The position numbers and the translations under genes were made by a program. This document shows positions 26,923 to 37,006 of a stretch of 55,800 nucleotides of DNA, piece after piece. Numbering within the stretch: the stretch's first letter is position 1; each line of letters begins with the position of its first letter. Origin of the DNA: an uncultured Eubacterium sp. (GTDB lineage: Bacteria; Bacillota; Clostridia; Lachnospirales; Lachnospiraceae); contig CAJUBQ010000025.1 of assembly GCA_910584595.1 (NCBI GenBank), positions 1 to 55,800 of the forward strand. The letters are read 5' to 3'. The notes beneath the pieces are model-generated. The model did no database searches and was not told where the DNA came from. It saw only the letters and a list, made by a program, of their open reading frames with translations.

Positions 26923-29043
26923 ATGGCAAAGAGGAAAACAAGGAGCAGAAGAAAGAGAGCAAAAAGGTTCTTATGGATCATTACAGGCATTCTGATAGCA
27001 ATTACATTTGGTATGGTAGTATTTATGCTGATTTTAGCGAGACAGGAAAGTAATATAATGAAACCGGATGAGCTGCTCGTTACCTATATGAGTTACATTC
27101 AGGAGAAAAAATATAAGGAAATGTACCAAATGCTTGATGTGGAAGCCTCTGGGCAGATCAGCGAGGAGGATTTTATAAAACGTAATTCTGCTATCTATGA
27201 AGGGATAGAAATACAGAATATGACAACTACAATTATCTCGTATAACGAAGAAAGAAACGTTGTGCAGTACCAGACAGCGTTTGATACTGTTGCAGGAAAT
27301 ATCAGCTTTGAAAATGAGGCATATTTCCTGAAAAGAGAAGATGGCTACAAGCTGGTGTGGACTGATTCCCTGATTTATCCGGGGGTATCCTCCACGGACA
27401 GAGTAAGGGTTTCTACCACGCAGGCAAAAAGGGGAGAAATATTAGACAGAAATGGGCGTATCCTTGCGGGACCGGGTGTTGCATCTTCTGTGGGAATTGT
27501 GCCGGGAAAACTGGAAAATGTGGATAGCGCAATAGAGCAGATAGCGGAGTTGTTGGGAATGAAGCCGGAAGAAATAGAAAAGAAGTTATCGGCAAAGTGG
27601 GTAAAAGAGGATTCTTTTGTTCCGCTCAAAACACTGCAAAAAGTGGAAGAAATAGAACTGATGTCAATGGAACCAGACGAAGAAGTGTTAAAAGAATATG
27701 AAAGGCAGCAGCAGTTGCTTGAGATACCGGGAGTTATGATTTCAGACACGGAGGTAAGGGCATATCCGTTAAAAGATGCGGCAGCGCATTTAGTCGGATA
27801 TGTTCAGAGTGTCACGGCAGAGGATTTGGAGAAACACGCCGGGGAAGGATATACTGCGAGCAGTGTCATCGGAAGAAGCGGGACTGAGGGGCTGTTTGAG
27901 AGCGAATTAAAAGGACAGAATGGATGCCGGATTTATATTGTGGATGCCGAAGGCAATACAAAGGAAGAACTGGCAAGCAGGCTGGTAGAACATGGAAAAA
28001 CGATAAAGCTGACGATTGACTCAGAACTTCAACGAGCCTTATATGAACAGTTCCGGGAAGATAAAAGCTGTTCCGTAGCGATGAATCCATATACGGGGGA
28101 AGTATTGGCATTAGTCAGCACACCGTCTTATGACAACAATGATTTTATTATGGGATTATCCAGTGAGAAATGGACGGCTCTGAATGAGGATGAAAACAAA
28201 CCTCTGTATAACCGTTTCCGGCAGGTATGGTGTCCGGGTTCTACATTTAAACCGGTTACTGCGGCAATCGGGCTGGAGTCGGGGGCAGTTGATCCCAATG
28301 AAGATTATGGAAATGTAGGGCTAAGCTGGCAGAAGGACGCTTCATGGGGTTCGTATCATGTAACAACGCTTCATGCATATGATCCGGTTGTTCTGGAAAA
28401 TGCCCTGATCTATTCGGATAACATTTACTTTGCGAAAGCGGCATTAAAAATCGGCGCAGATGAAATGAAGGATTCTCTGTTAGGACTGGGGTTTCAAGAA
28501 GAAATGCCCTTTGAAGTTGTAATGTCAAAGTCACAGTATTCCAATACGGAGAATATTGAAACGGAGATACAACTGGCAGACAGCGGATACGGGCAGGGGC
28601 AGATTTTAGTAAATCCGCTTCATATGGCATGTATTTACACAGCTTTTTGTAATAAAGGAAATGTGATAAAACCATATTTTGTTTATCGTCCGGATGCAGA
28701 GCCGGAATACTGGATTCCAAACGCTTTTTCTGAAAATACAACAAACCTTGTATTGGAGGGAATCAAAAAGGTTATCAATGACTCTCACGGAACGGGCTAT
28801 GTGGCACACAGGGAGGATGTCCTGCTGGCAGGGAAAACAGGAACAGCAGAAATCAAAGCCTCTAAAGAGGATACTTCCGGTACAGAACTTGGATGGTTTT
28901 CTGTCTTTACAGCGGAAAATACAGCAGAACATCCGATTCTGATTGTCAGTATGGTAGAAGATGTAAAGGGGAGAGGAGGAAGTGGCTATGTTGTTGGAAA
29001 AGATAAAGAAGTTCTGGAAAGCTGGTTTGGCAGAAATGAATAA
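26923..29043 (+). CDS. Low-affinity PBP with MecA-like N-terminal domain
   Basis: 706 residues from ATG 26923, which has GGAGG six bases upstream (ATG 26917 directly abuts it). It has an N-terminal membrane anchor (about residues 15-40), a MecA_N/NTF2-like domain (about 45-140), a PBP dimerisation domain (about 160-340), and a transpeptidase with Ser440 (STFK), SDN at 498-500 and KTGT at 638-641. This is the build of PBP2a/PBP5-type class B enzymes, which cross-link peptidoglycan outside the membrane and often resist beta-lactams. BlaI-like operators upstream and blaI-blaR1 at the far end of the unit imply beta-lactam induction. Actual low affinity is inferred, not shown. Confidence 0.92.
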   Translation: MAKRKTRSRRKRAKRFLWIITGILIAITFGMVVFMLILARQESNIMKPDELLVTYMSYIQEKKYKEMYQMLDVEASGQISEEDFIKRNSAIYEGIEIQNMTTTIISYNEERNVVQYQTAFDTVAGNISFENEAYFLKREDGYKLVWTDSLIYPGVSSTDRVRVSTTQAKRGEILDRNGRILAGPGVASSVGIVPGKLENVDSAIEQIAELLGMKPEEIEKKLSAKWVKEDSFVPLKTLQKVEEIELMSMEPDEEVLKEYERQQQLLEIPGVMISDTEVRAYPLKDAAAHLVGYVQSVTAEDLEKHAGEGYTASSVIGRSGTEGLFESELKGQNGCRIYIVDAEGNTKEELASRLVEHGKTIKLTIDSELQRALYEQFREDKSCSVAMNPYTGEVLALVSTPSYDNNDFIMGLSSEKWTALNEDENKPLYNRFRQVWCPGSTFKPVTAAIGLESGAVDPNEDYGNVGLSWQKDASWGSYHVTTLHAYDPVVLENALIYSDNIYFAKAALKIGADEMKDSLLGLGFQEEMPFEVVMSKSQYSNTENIETEIQLADSGYGQGQILVNPLHMACIYTAFCNKGNVIKPYFVYRPDAEPEYWIPNAFSENTTNLVLEGIKKVINDSHGTGYVAHREDVLLAGKTGTAEIKASKEDTSGTELGWFSVFTAENTAEHPILIVSMVEDVKGRGGSGYVVGKDKEVLESWFGRNE

Positions 29044-30265
29044 AATCCTGTCTTTATTCGTATCAATTAGCATTGTCTCTCTTATGATAGCAGGATGCGG
29101 CGATGAATTACCAGAGGTATCGGAGGTTAGGGAAATAGTTGTGGATCATGAAGTGTATCCGTCAAGTGAAGATAACTTTGATAATGCGATAAGCATAGCG
29201 GCAGTTTACCGTGATATTTATGATGAAGCGGTAGAAACAAACACTTTAGGCAGTCTGGAAACGCTGCGGCGTATTGTTGCAAGGCTTGGCGAGAGTGGTT
29301 ATGTGGCTGTTGACAGTGAAAATCAGGTTGACATGGCAGGAGCAGAACAGGTAATAGATTTTTGTAAAGCGGTAGATGAAAAGAAGAGTGCAGTGCTGAC
29401 AATCATAGTAATCAAAGACTTTGGCTTTCGGAAATTTGATCTTAAAACAGAGGACGGCAATGTAAATATTGTCAGAGGGTATTACCAGTATGATAAAAAC
29501 GGATGCCTCCAGAACAGGAATACGGTAAGCTATCCGGCGGACATATGGCAATATACAGAGGAAGGGTATCTGCTCTTTGAAGGAAGTTATTTTTCGGATG
29601 AAAACTATGTGCTTACATTAAGTGATACACCGGAACATACTGCATTGCGGGTATTACCGTTAGATGAAAAATGCAGGGAATTGAACCGGAAGTATATCCT
29701 GCCAGTCGGTTATGAGCGGAACAATATTTTTCTCACTGATTGGAGTGAAGAAGATATTGGAGATTTGGATTTTTATGATATATTTGACAGCCTTTATCCA
29801 ATTTTATATGAGCAGTCCATTCCTTATGCTGCAGACGAAAGTTTGGCGGTCGGAGCGGTCTATCAGATACCGGAAGAAATATTTGAGGATGTCATTATGA
29901 CATATTTTAATGTAAGTAAGGAAGCACTTCGGAGAGAGACAACATATATTCCAGAAAAGGCAGCTTATGAATACAGACCACGGGGATTTTATGAAGTCGA
30001 ATATCCTGACATTCCATATCCCGAAGTGGTAGATTATATGGAAAATCAGGATGGGACAATTACGCTTTTCATCAATGCGGTATATCCAAATAGCAATACT
30101 TCTGTGGCGTATTCGCATAGGACAGTAATCCGCCCACTGGATGGGGACTGCTTTCAGTTTATATCGAATCAGATGACCTCTTTAGAAGATGAACATGATA
30201 TTTGGTGGCATTCCAATCGTCTGACAAAGGAAGAATGGCTTGAGATATACGGAGGAGCAGAATAG
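29036..30265 (+). CDS. Lipoprotein, paralogue 1 of three
   Basis: 409 residues from ATG 29036, overlapping the PBP gene end by eight bases. The lipobox MIAGC puts the lipidated Cys at 21. ATG 28988 has a better GAGGAGG but would add 16 residues before the signal peptide. The C-terminal half shares landmarks with the genes at 30265 and 32286: DW after a short hydrophobic strand, a D-Y/F-YDIFDSLYP region, then EVVDYMENQDGTITLFINAV. No enzyme motif is seen. Anchored outside the membrane and co-expressed with the PBP, it may assist the PBP or sense wall damage; that is inference. Confidence 0.75.
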   Translation: MNKILSLFVSISIVSLMIAGCGDELPEVSEVREIVVDHEVYPSSEDNFDNAISIAAVYRDIYDEAVETNTLGSLETLRRIVARLGESGYVAVDSENQVDMAGAEQVIDFCKAVDEKKSAVLTIIVIKDFGFRKFDLKTEDGNVNIVRGYYQYDKNGCLQNRNTVSYPADIWQYTEEGYLLFEGSYFSDENYVLTLSDTPEHTALRVLPLDEKCRELNRKYILPVGYERNNIFLTDWSEEDIGDLDFYDIFDSLYPILYEQSIPYAADESLAVGAVYQIPEEIFEDVIMTYFNVSKEALRRETTYIPEKAAYEYRPRGFYEVEYPDIPYPEVVDYMENQDGTITLFINAVYPNSNTSVAYSHRTVIRPLDGDCFQFISNQMTSLEDEHDIWWHSNRLTKEEWLEIYGGAE

Positions 30266-31539
30266 TGGAAGATGTAAAATGGCTTATTAAAAAGTATGGT
30301 TTCTTTATTGTGCTGATGGTAATTATTGTTATAACAGGAAGCATTGTTTTGGGGAAAAGAGGTTCTGAAAAGAACGCAGAGGAAGTGTGGGAACCGCCAA
30401 TCATAATCGAAGGCAGGGAAGCTGTAAAAGAAGATGAATCAATGGAATGTTTTGTGAAAGAGTCTGAGGAGCCTGCTACAATTTCTCCTATGGAGGTTTT
30501 GGAACCTGTCAGTGTTTTGACAGCAGAAGAAGAACAGAATTTGCAGAGCGAAGCAATGTCAGCGGCAGAGCAGTGTATGGAGCTATATAAAGGGTTGGAA
30601 ATTTTATATCCTGAGACAGCATATTCTCGTATTGAGGGGTTTTCGGATCAACAGAGGAAAGAAGTGGTAAAGCAGTTGGGAAAACAGGGGCTTGTAAGTG
30701 TTTCTGATGACATAAATATGGAAAACTATCAGAAAATGGAGGATTTTTATACTTCTTATGTTTTCGGCATGGATGCAATGGTTACAGTGTTTAGCGTACA
30801 AAGGGAGGGGAATATAGGTGCGCTGACATTTATTCATAGAAACGGGAAAATACAATCCTATTATGTTTCGGTAGGCTGGCGGGAAGGCGGCATACCGGAA
30901 ATAAAAAGTTTTGGAGTCAATGATCTGGAAGAGATAAAGCTGACAGAGAAGGGGTATTTTATTTACACAAATACGGAGGTAATTGCACATGGAAATCTGC
31001 GGGAGTATTACAGGGTAAAACCCTTGTCGGATGAATGCAGGGAACTGACAAAAAAGTACATATATGGGCTTAGTTTCGTGAATTATAATATGCTTGTAAC
31101 AAACTGGGATGCCGGTAATGTGGAGGAAATTTTAATGCCACGCATGTTTGAGGACATATACCGGATATACACAAATGAACCTTTCAGGGCGGAGGGCGGG
31201 CTGATACCTGCGGAGGTTTATGAGCGTGTCATGACCACCTGCTTTCCGGTATCCGTAGAACAGGTGAGGGAATATTGCGGTTATCATGCAGATGCGGATG
31301 GCTATGAATATGAAATGATATTTGCAAGACAGTTTCCGCCTTTTGGGGAAGTGGTAGATTACAGACAGAATGAAGATGGGACAATCACCCTTTATGTGGA
31401 TGGAGTCTGGACAGATTACAATTCAGATTATGCTTTTACAAATCAGATTGTAGTCCAGCCATTTCCGGATGGGACATTTCGCTATTTGTCTAATACGATT
31501 GAGCAAAAGGAACTGGAACTGCCACGAATTGAAAAATAA
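30265..31539 (+). CDS. Membrane-anchored paralogue 2 of three
   Basis: 424 residues from GTG 30265, overlapping the upstream stop (TAGTG), with GGAGGAG nine bases before. It has an N-terminal membrane anchor (about residues 12-30) rather than a lipobox, then an acidic linker (about 35-75), then the shared module. Landmarks include LVTNWDAGNVEE and EVVDYRQNEDGTITLYVDG. It is thus a paralogue of the lipoproteins on both sides, with a different anchor. Outer-face location is inferred; function unknown. Confidence 0.75.
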   Translation: MEDVKWLIKKYGFFIVLMVIIVITGSIVLGKRGSEKNAEEVWEPPIIIEGREAVKEDESMECFVKESEEPATISPMEVLEPVSVLTAEEEQNLQSEAMSAAEQCMELYKGLEILYPETAYSRIEGFSDQQRKEVVKQLGKQGLVSVSDDINMENYQKMEDFYTSYVFGMDAMVTVFSVQREGNIGALTFIHRNGKIQSYYVSVGWREGGIPEIKSFGVNDLEEIKLTEKGYFIYTNTEVIAHGNLREYYRVKPLSDECRELTKKYIYGLSFVNYNMLVTNWDAGNVEEILMPRMFEDIYRIYTNEPFRAEGGLIPAEVYERVMTTCFPVSVEQVREYCGYHADADGYEYEMIFARQFPPFGEVVDYRQNEDGTITLYVDGVWTDYNSDYAFTNQIVVQPFPDGTFRYLSNTIEQKELELPRIEK

Positions 31540-31555
31540 AAGGAGGGGCATTGGG

Positions 31556-32245
31556 ATGTCGATGAAGAATTTTCTTTTACTGGTCAATATGTTGTTATGT
31601 GTTATCCTGCTTGGTGCCTGTGGAAAAGAAGAGGAAAATCCGCATATCGTACCAGAATGGGAAAATGCCTATAAAGAGATTGTCCGCAACATGGAAAGTT
31701 ATTTAGCAGATCCGTATATCTTCCGTCAGGAACTTAAGCAGATAAACAGTGATTCTTGTATCGGCTATATCGGGATACACGATTTTGATGATGATAGTGT
31801 TCCTGAATTGATCATAGGGGATGATGTGTCGTTAGGAATATTTACCTATGACAACGGTATCGTGAAAAAGATTGCAGATTTGTATGAACCGGAGGATTGG
31901 GGCTATATTAACGGAGTGTATTACAAGGATAATACGATTATTCTTATAAATAGCGGTTCGGATGGGAGTTGTTATGTCTGCCTTTCATACCATGATGGAG
32001 AATATATAACAGGGATTTTTGACGAATATAATCCGGATATGGCAACTGTTAATGAAAAAGAGGTTACAGGAGAAGAATTTAAAATGTGGTTCGACTTAGC
32101 AGAATTGTTAGATGATAGTTCAATTCCCCGGAGCAGGATAAAAAAAGAGAATGGAATCGTCACAGCTTTTGTAATAGATGTTTTTCAGAAAGAAGATGAA
32201 TATATTCTGACAGAAGATTTGGATTTTGGTGCAATAGGATGGTGA
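31556..32245 (+). CDS. Lipoprotein with Asp-rich (VCBS/EF-hand-like) segment
   Basis: 229 residues from ATG 31556, behind AAAAGGAGGGG. Lipobox LLGAC puts the lipidated Cys at 22. The segment IHDFDDDSVPELIIG has the spaced Asp pattern of FG-GAP/VCBS or EF-hand-like calcium loops. It is not a paralogue of its three large neighbours. It lies 16 bases after paralogue 2, in the same operon. Extracellular membrane-bound location is likely; partner unknown. Confidence 0.7.
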   Translation: MSMKNFLLLVNMLLCVILLGACGKEEENPHIVPEWENAYKEIVRNMESYLADPYIFRQELKQINSDSCIGYIGIHDFDDDSVPELIIGDDVSLGIFTYDNGIVKKIADLYEPEDWGYINGVYYKDNTIILINSGSDGSCYVCLSYHDGEYITGIFDEYNPDMATVNEKEVTGEEFKMWFDLAELLDDSSIPRSRIKKENGIVTAFVIDVFQKEDEYILTEDLDFGAIGW

Positions 32246-32285
32246 TGCGCCAGATATGCGGAAGTGAAGAGTTTGAGGTGCGTTT

Positions 32286-33554
32286 ATGAAGAAAAGGAAT
32301 ACATTGCTTATTATCATGCTGATGTGCAGTGTTTTGTTGTGTGCCTGTAACAATAACGGGGAAAGTATGGAAAACGAATGCGCTGGCAAAAACGGAGAAA
32401 ATGAACAAGAGGAATATGCAGAAAGCACAGACAGGGAAGCAGATGCAGACAGTCAGATAGAAAAAGGCTATGATCTTCCGATAGATGCCCGTCAAAGGGA
32501 AGAAGCGGAAGGAGATTGCAAAGAAATGATGGGGCTTATATCGGAGCTATACAAAAATGCAGATAAAGGCTGTGCGTCCAATGTTGTTATTGCGGATGAA
32601 GTCCTAGATCAGATGGTGGAAAAGCTGAAAGACGCTGGATGCCCGGTTACAGTAACGGAAATATATTCTAATATGGAAAACTACAAAGAGTTGGAAGATT
32701 TTTTAAATGCTGCCACAGCAGGCAGCAGCGGTTCAGCAGTTGTTTATGAAATACATTCGGACGGCGGTATCGGGAGATATAAATACTCTTATGATGGAAA
32801 GGATATGTATGTTTTATCCACAAAAGCTGCATGGAGCGGAGATGATAAGCCTGTGATAACATATATTTCCTATAACCGGATCAAAGAGTGGAGATTTACG
32901 GATAAAGGATATTTTTGTTATGAGTTATGCGTACCGGAATACCCGGAAGTTACTGAAATAGTGGATGGGAGCTGCATAGTCAGGGTAAAGCCCATAACAG
33001 AAGAAAACAGGGAAATGTCCGAAAAGTGTGTGCTTGGATTGGCCTATCAGGGAAACAATCTTTTATGTTCTGATTGGGATGCAGACCATATGGAAAAGTT
33101 GGACTATAATGGGATGTATGAATATTTATATGCAATGAAATATCAGAAGCAGTTTTTTTCGGAGAATTATCCGGACGGGATACCAAAAGATGAGTTTGAG
33201 CATCTGATCATGGAATATCTTCCGGTAACAGCAGAGGAGATACAAAGCTATGCGGTATTTGATGAAGAGAAACAGACTTATGCATGGGTAAGACTGGGGT
33301 GTTTCAACTATGCCCCTACCTATTTTGGAACTTCCTTTCCAGAAGTTACAGACATCAGGGGAAACGATGATGGAACGGTTACTTTAACTGTGGATGCAGT
33401 GTGCAGCATGATTTTATGTGATGATGCAGTGATAACACATGAGCTTACAGTGCAGTTTTCAGAAGATGGCAGTTTTCAGTATTTGGGGAATAAAATTCTG
33501 AATGATGGGATTTCAACTATACCGGAATACCAATACCGGATTATCAGAGAGTAA
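32286..33554 (+). CDS. Lipoprotein, paralogue 3 of three
   Basis: 422 residues from ATG 32286, behind GAGGTG. Lipobox LLCAC puts the lipidated Cys at 21, followed by an acidic linker (about 25-65). The shared module includes LLCSDWDADHMEKLDY and EVTDIRGNDDGTVTLTVDAV, matching the genes at 29036 and 30265. The three probably arose by duplication inside the operon. Function unknown; wall-stress or PBP partner is a guess from context. Confidence 0.75.
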   Translation: MKKRNTLLIIMLMCSVLLCACNNNGESMENECAGKNGENEQEEYAESTDREADADSQIEKGYDLPIDARQREEAEGDCKEMMGLISELYKNADKGCASNVVIADEVLDQMVEKLKDAGCPVTVTEIYSNMENYKELEDFLNAATAGSSGSAVVYEIHSDGGIGRYKYSYDGKDMYVLSTKAAWSGDDKPVITYISYNRIKEWRFTDKGYFCYELCVPEYPEVTEIVDGSCIVRVKPITEENREMSEKCVLGLAYQGNNLLCSDWDADHMEKLDYNGMYEYLYAMKYQKQFFSENYPDGIPKDEFEHLIMEYLPVTAEEIQSYAVFDEEKQTYAWVRLGCFNYAPTYFGTSFPEVTDIRGNDDGTVTLTVDAVCSMILCDDAVITHELTVQFSEDGSFQYLGNKILNDGISTIPEYQYRIIRE

Positions 33555-33598
33555 TTATGAGTATCGCCTGAAGTTGAAAGAAGAAAGGATATGGAACA

Positions 33599-34588
33599 AT
33601 GAAAAAGATAATGAAGTTTATATTAGGTTTTGTAGCTGCTGTTTTTATCATAATTGCTGTGCTTTGGGGGAGTTTTGTCTATGTGTCAGATTACAAAATA
33701 ACAGAGGCAGATACTTCTGTTTCACCGGATGGAACTCATAATCTGGTTTTACAGGCTGTCGGAGAGGCTGATTTTCCGTTTGGTTCTGCTTCAGGGAGGC
33801 TAATTCTTTATGAGTGCGAAAGTAAAATATCCAAAGCAGACTTTGAGCTGTTTGATGATGGCGGGTGCATACGCAACAGTATATGGGAGGTCACATGGTA
33901 TGAGGATTGTGTGGAAGTAATTCTGTCCGGAGATGAGCAATCCGATGAGCAGATTACCCTATACTTTGATGGGAGAAAGGAGGTAAAACAGTTAACGGAT
34001 AAAGAAGAATGTGCAGAAGTGGGGGATGTGGATGAAATTCAAGAGATAAATCCACAGACAGCTTATGCAGGTGAATCAGAAAGTCAGGAAGATATGGAAC
34101 TGGATGAGAATGATGTAAATTCGGATGATGATATTGGTTCAATAGAAAAAATAGATGAGTATATGATACAGGAGCAGTCGTTTGATGTTACATTAGATGA
34201 TTGGGGAGAAGTTACATTTGTATCGTGTAGACCGACATCATGGCATGTTAATGAGGAACCTTCATTTTTCTTGGTTAGGGATGACCAGATATTATATAAA
34301 TTTCCTTGTAATAATTTAAAGGAATATGGAGGAATGTTTGACGGCATTGGCGCTGTTGCATTTCGGGATATAAATGATGACGGAAAAGAGGATATAATTA
34401 TTATATTCAATTATGTTTCCGGAGCAGGACCGACAGGTATGGTTCCACGTCCGGCTCTCAGAATATTTTTAGCCGGGGAAAATGAATTTAATCTTGCGGA
34501 GGGTGTAATGGCAGATGTTGAACAGCATATATTGAGTAAAGACATGACTATTGAAAATATCTGTAATTATTTGGGAGACAATAACTGA
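33599..34588 (+). CDS. DUF5412-like membrane protein with C-terminal Asp-rich loop
   Basis: 329 residues from ATG 33599, behind GAAAGGA. It has an N-terminal membrane segment (about 5-27), then a DUF5412-like beta domain (about 35-125; SPDGTHNLVLQ, WEVTWYEDCVEVIL), an acidic linker, and a C-terminal part with FRDINDDGKEDIIII, a VCBS/FG-GAP-like calcium loop. The DUF5412 name is from memory and tentative. It is the last gene of the PBP operon, followed by a strong terminator. Confidence 0.7.
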   Translation: MKKIMKFILGFVAAVFIIIAVLWGSFVYVSDYKITEADTSVSPDGTHNLVLQAVGEADFPFGSASGRLILYECESKISKADFELFDDGGCIRNSIWEVTWYEDCVEVILSGDEQSDEQITLYFDGRKEVKQLTDKEECAEVGDVDEIQEINPQTAYAGESESQEDMELDENDVNSDDDIGSIEKIDEYMIQEQSFDVTLDDWGEVTFVSCRPTSWHVNEEPSFFLVRDDQILYKFPCNNLKEYGGMFDGIGAVAFRDINDDGKEDIIIIFNYVSGAGPTGMVPRPALRIFLAGENEFNLAEGVMADVEQHILSKDMTIENICNYLGDNN

Positions 34589-34599
34589 ACTATGGTAGA

Positions 34600-34660
34600 A
34601 AAATGCTCCTTTTTAGGTAGCCTGTATTTTACATGGGCTGCTTAAAAGGGAGCATTATTT
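34600..34660. terminator. Strong convergent terminator between the PBP operon and blaR1
   Basis: AATGCTCC (34602-34609) pairs with GGAGCATT (34649-34656), and the stem extends inward through TTTT...AAAA and GCC/GGC. A-rich and T-rich flanks on both sides let it serve both strands. Confidence 0.85.
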
Positions 34661-34688
34661 ATTTCAATGAATATTCACAAATCAGATT

Positions 34689-36533
34689 TTACTCTTCCCA
34701 TATACCCATATCAGATAAGACGGAGAATGAGATCTCTGATGCTTTGCTGCCTGTGGCATTTTCTGTGGACTGGATATTGGTGGCAAAAAAGTATGTGCTG
34801 TCAGCGGTTTCTATGTAGCCGATAAACCAACCGTTTATGTCATTGTCATTTATCCGTCCGGTTCCGGTCTTTCCGTAAAAACTTTCATTTTCAGATGAAA
34901 AAAGGCAGATGGAATCCTTTACTGCATTTATATTTTCTCGGGTAAAGCCAAAGTCATTGTTGTATAAGTCTGTCAAAAGTTCAATCTGCTCCACCGGGGA
35001 TATTTTTAGTGCCGACTGCATCCAATAAGAGGAAAGGTCTGAATTTATAATTTCATTTCCATATCCTATTTCCTTAATGTATCTGCGGAGGGCAGATGTA
35101 CCGAGTTGCCCGTCTATTTCTTGAAAGTACCAGTTGACAGAGGACTGCATTGCAGAATACAAGTCCTGATCAGCGTTCCATGCTTCAAATGGATAGTCGG
35201 CTCCATTCCATACCATGAGGGAATCCTCCGGAGTGATAATGCCCGCTTCCAATCCAAACAGTGCATCATATATTTTGTATGTAGAATTTGGTGCTGTCCG
35301 TAAAGTGGCATGATCCATGTCATAAATGCTCCATGTATCGTTTTTCAGGTCATATAAGACAAAACTTCCCTCATATCCATTAAAATATGCAGACAGGTCG
35401 ATCAAATCAATTTTTTCGGGGGATACGTCCCACTTATAATAACTTTGTTCCGCCGCATAGGTGGAGAGCATCGGGGTAAGCCCCAAAAGCATAACTGCAA
35501 TGATACCGAAAGCAGTAAAGCCTTTTATTTTTTTCCAGGCGGAAGGCGTTTCATAAGAGGATATATTGATAATTCTCTTCTGCATCTGTTTCATGGTTCC
35601 ACTGATTCCGGCGGCAAATGGGAAAGGCGTCAGTGAAACTTTTTCTGCAAAATTTATCAGTGTATTGCCATAATCTTCATAGTCGTTTTCGTTAAGAATC
35701 TTTAGGACAGAAGTATCACAGGCAACTTCTCTGTCATTACGCATCTCTTTCAGTGCATACCATACCAAAGGATTAAACCAGTACAATATACCAAAAAAGT
35801 TCATAAGATAGCCTGCAATGGCATCCTTATGTTTGTAATGCTGTAATTCATGTAGCAGCATATACCGCATATCTGCAGCGTTGCAACACCTTTCGGATAT
35901 TCCTTTATTTCTTTCGGCATTAACATGGAAATCCGAGATCAGGTGGATTGGCAGATAAATACAAGGTTTGAATAATCCTACAATAATGGGAGATTTCAAA
36001 AAAGCGGTGCTGTAAACAGGTATGTCCCGTTTTATCTTCAGCTCGCTCAGACAGTTGCCGTATAACATACGGACTTCTTTGCTCTGCAAAGGGAGCGCAG
36101 ATTTTTTCAAATTGTTCAACCGGGCTTTCGATTTCATTACTAACAGAAGCATTGCAAAGATGCCGACCAGCCATATTCCGAACAGTATGAGTCCGATAAC
36201 AGATGGCGTTTTGCCGCTTACAGACAGCGCAAAATCATTTATCTGTCTTGTAGTGCCGGACGCACTCACATTTACTGCTGTTTCTGTAACAGTTCCCGTG
36301 TTGGATGATGCAGCATTTTTCCATTTGTCAAGCAATGAGAAGATCTGTGAAAATCCAAATGGACGAATAGGGATAAACGGAACTGCCAGCAGCCCAAGCA
36401 GCAGGAACCATAAATTAAACTGCATCCGGCTGGTCAGGTGATTTCTCAATGCCTGTTTTATCATAAGAAGTAAGCCTACTATGGCGCAAATTAAAATATT
36501 GCAAAGAAAAAAACGTATTCCGAAATCTGCCAT
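34689..36533 (-). CDS. blaR1: BlaR1/MecR1-like beta-lactam sensor protease
   Basis: 614 residues on the minus strand. There are N-terminal membrane helices (about 5-25, 35-55 and 112-135), an M56 zinc protease domain with HELQH (His228), another helix (about 330-350), and an extracellular penicillin-binding sensor with STYK (Ser417) and KTGT near the C-terminus. In the family, acylation of the sensor serine by a beta-lactam activates the protease, leading to loss of BlaI. The start is one base after the blaI stop, so the two are translated together. Length is normal for the family. Confidence 0.93.
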   Translation of the reverse strand: MADFGIRFFLCNILICAIVGLLLMIKQALRNHLTSRMQFNLWFLLLGLLAVPFIPIRPFGFSQIFSLLDKWKNAASSNTGTVTETAVNVSASGTTRQINDFALSVSGKTPSVIGLILFGIWLVGIFAMLLLVMKSKARLNNLKKSALPLQSKEVRMLYGNCLSELKIKRDIPVYSTAFLKSPIIVGLFKPCIYLPIHLISDFHVNAERNKGISERCCNAADMRYMLLHELQHYKHKDAIAGYLMNFFGILYWFNPLVWYALKEMRNDREVACDTSVLKILNENDYEDYGNTLINFAEKVSLTPFPFAAGISGTMKQMQKRIINISSYETPSAWKKIKGFTAFGIIAVMLLGLTPMLSTYAAEQSYYKWDVSPEKIDLIDLSAYFNGYEGSFVLYDLKNDTWSIYDMDHATLRTAPNSTYKIYDALFGLEAGIITPEDSLMVWNGADYPFEAWNADQDLYSAMQSSVNWYFQEIDGQLGTSALRRYIKEIGYGNEIINSDLSSYWMQSALKISPVEQIELLTDLYNNDFGFTRENINAVKDSICLFSSENESFYGKTGTGRINDNDINGWFIGYIETADSTYFFATNIQSTENATGSKASEISFSVLSDMGIWEE

Positions 36534-36534
36534 G

Positions 36535-36921
36535 CTAATTCCTCCTGTTTTTTGTTCTTCTGAGCAGAAGTGAGCGCAGGGTGTCTATTTCTGATTCAGA
36601 GAGCTTGTCATCTTCAATATAGGCGGAAAGCATGGCGGTAATATCGCCGTCATAGTAACGCTCAAGAAAAGAATGGCTTTCCTGCCCGATATATTCTTTT
36701 TCTTCTATTAGAGGAGTGTAAACGAATACCCTGCTTTGTTTTTCATAAGAAAGCGCCCCTTTTGTCACAAGACGTTTGATTAAAGTCTGTATTGTTTTAG
36801 GACTCCATTTGGTGGTCTGCGTTAATTTATCCGTTATCTCATTGGTACTGATCGGTGCGTGTTTCCATATGACTTTCATCACTTCAAATTCTGCTTCTGA
36901 AATCTGCGGCAATGCTTTCAT
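36535..36921 (-). CDS. blaI: BlaI/MecI-family repressor
   Basis: 128 residues from ATG on the minus strand (36921), with AAGGAGG upstream. It has a winged-helix N-terminal domain (about 1-72; SEAEFEVMKVIWKHAP is the family opening) and a C-terminal dimerisation helix region. BlaI/MecI dimers bind TACA/TGTA dyads. Matching dyads lie at its own promoter and at two other promoters in this window. It is first in the blaI-blaR1 operon. Confidence 0.94.
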   Translation of the reverse strand: MKALPQISEAEFEVMKVIWKHAPISTNEITDKLTQTTKWSPKTIQTLIKRLVTKGALSYEKQSRVFVYTPLIEEKEYIGQESHSFLERYYDGDITAMLSAYIEDDKLSESEIDTLRSLLLRRTKNRRN

Positions 36922-36942
36922 TTTTGAACCTCCTTTTAAATC

Positions 36943-36988
36943 TTACGGCTGTAATATACATTATAGAGAGAAATGCAGCAAATGTCAA
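36943..36988 (-). promoter_or_regulatory. blaI-blaR1 promoter with BlaI-like operator 3
   Basis: On the minus strand a perfect TTGACA (bases 36983-36988) and TATAAT (36960-36965) are 17 bases apart. The dyad TTACGGCTGTAA (36943-36954) lies just downstream of the -10, over the expected start of transcription. This predicts autoregulation. Confidence 0.85.
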
Positions 36989-37006
36989 TTTCTTAATAAA
37001 ATTCCC

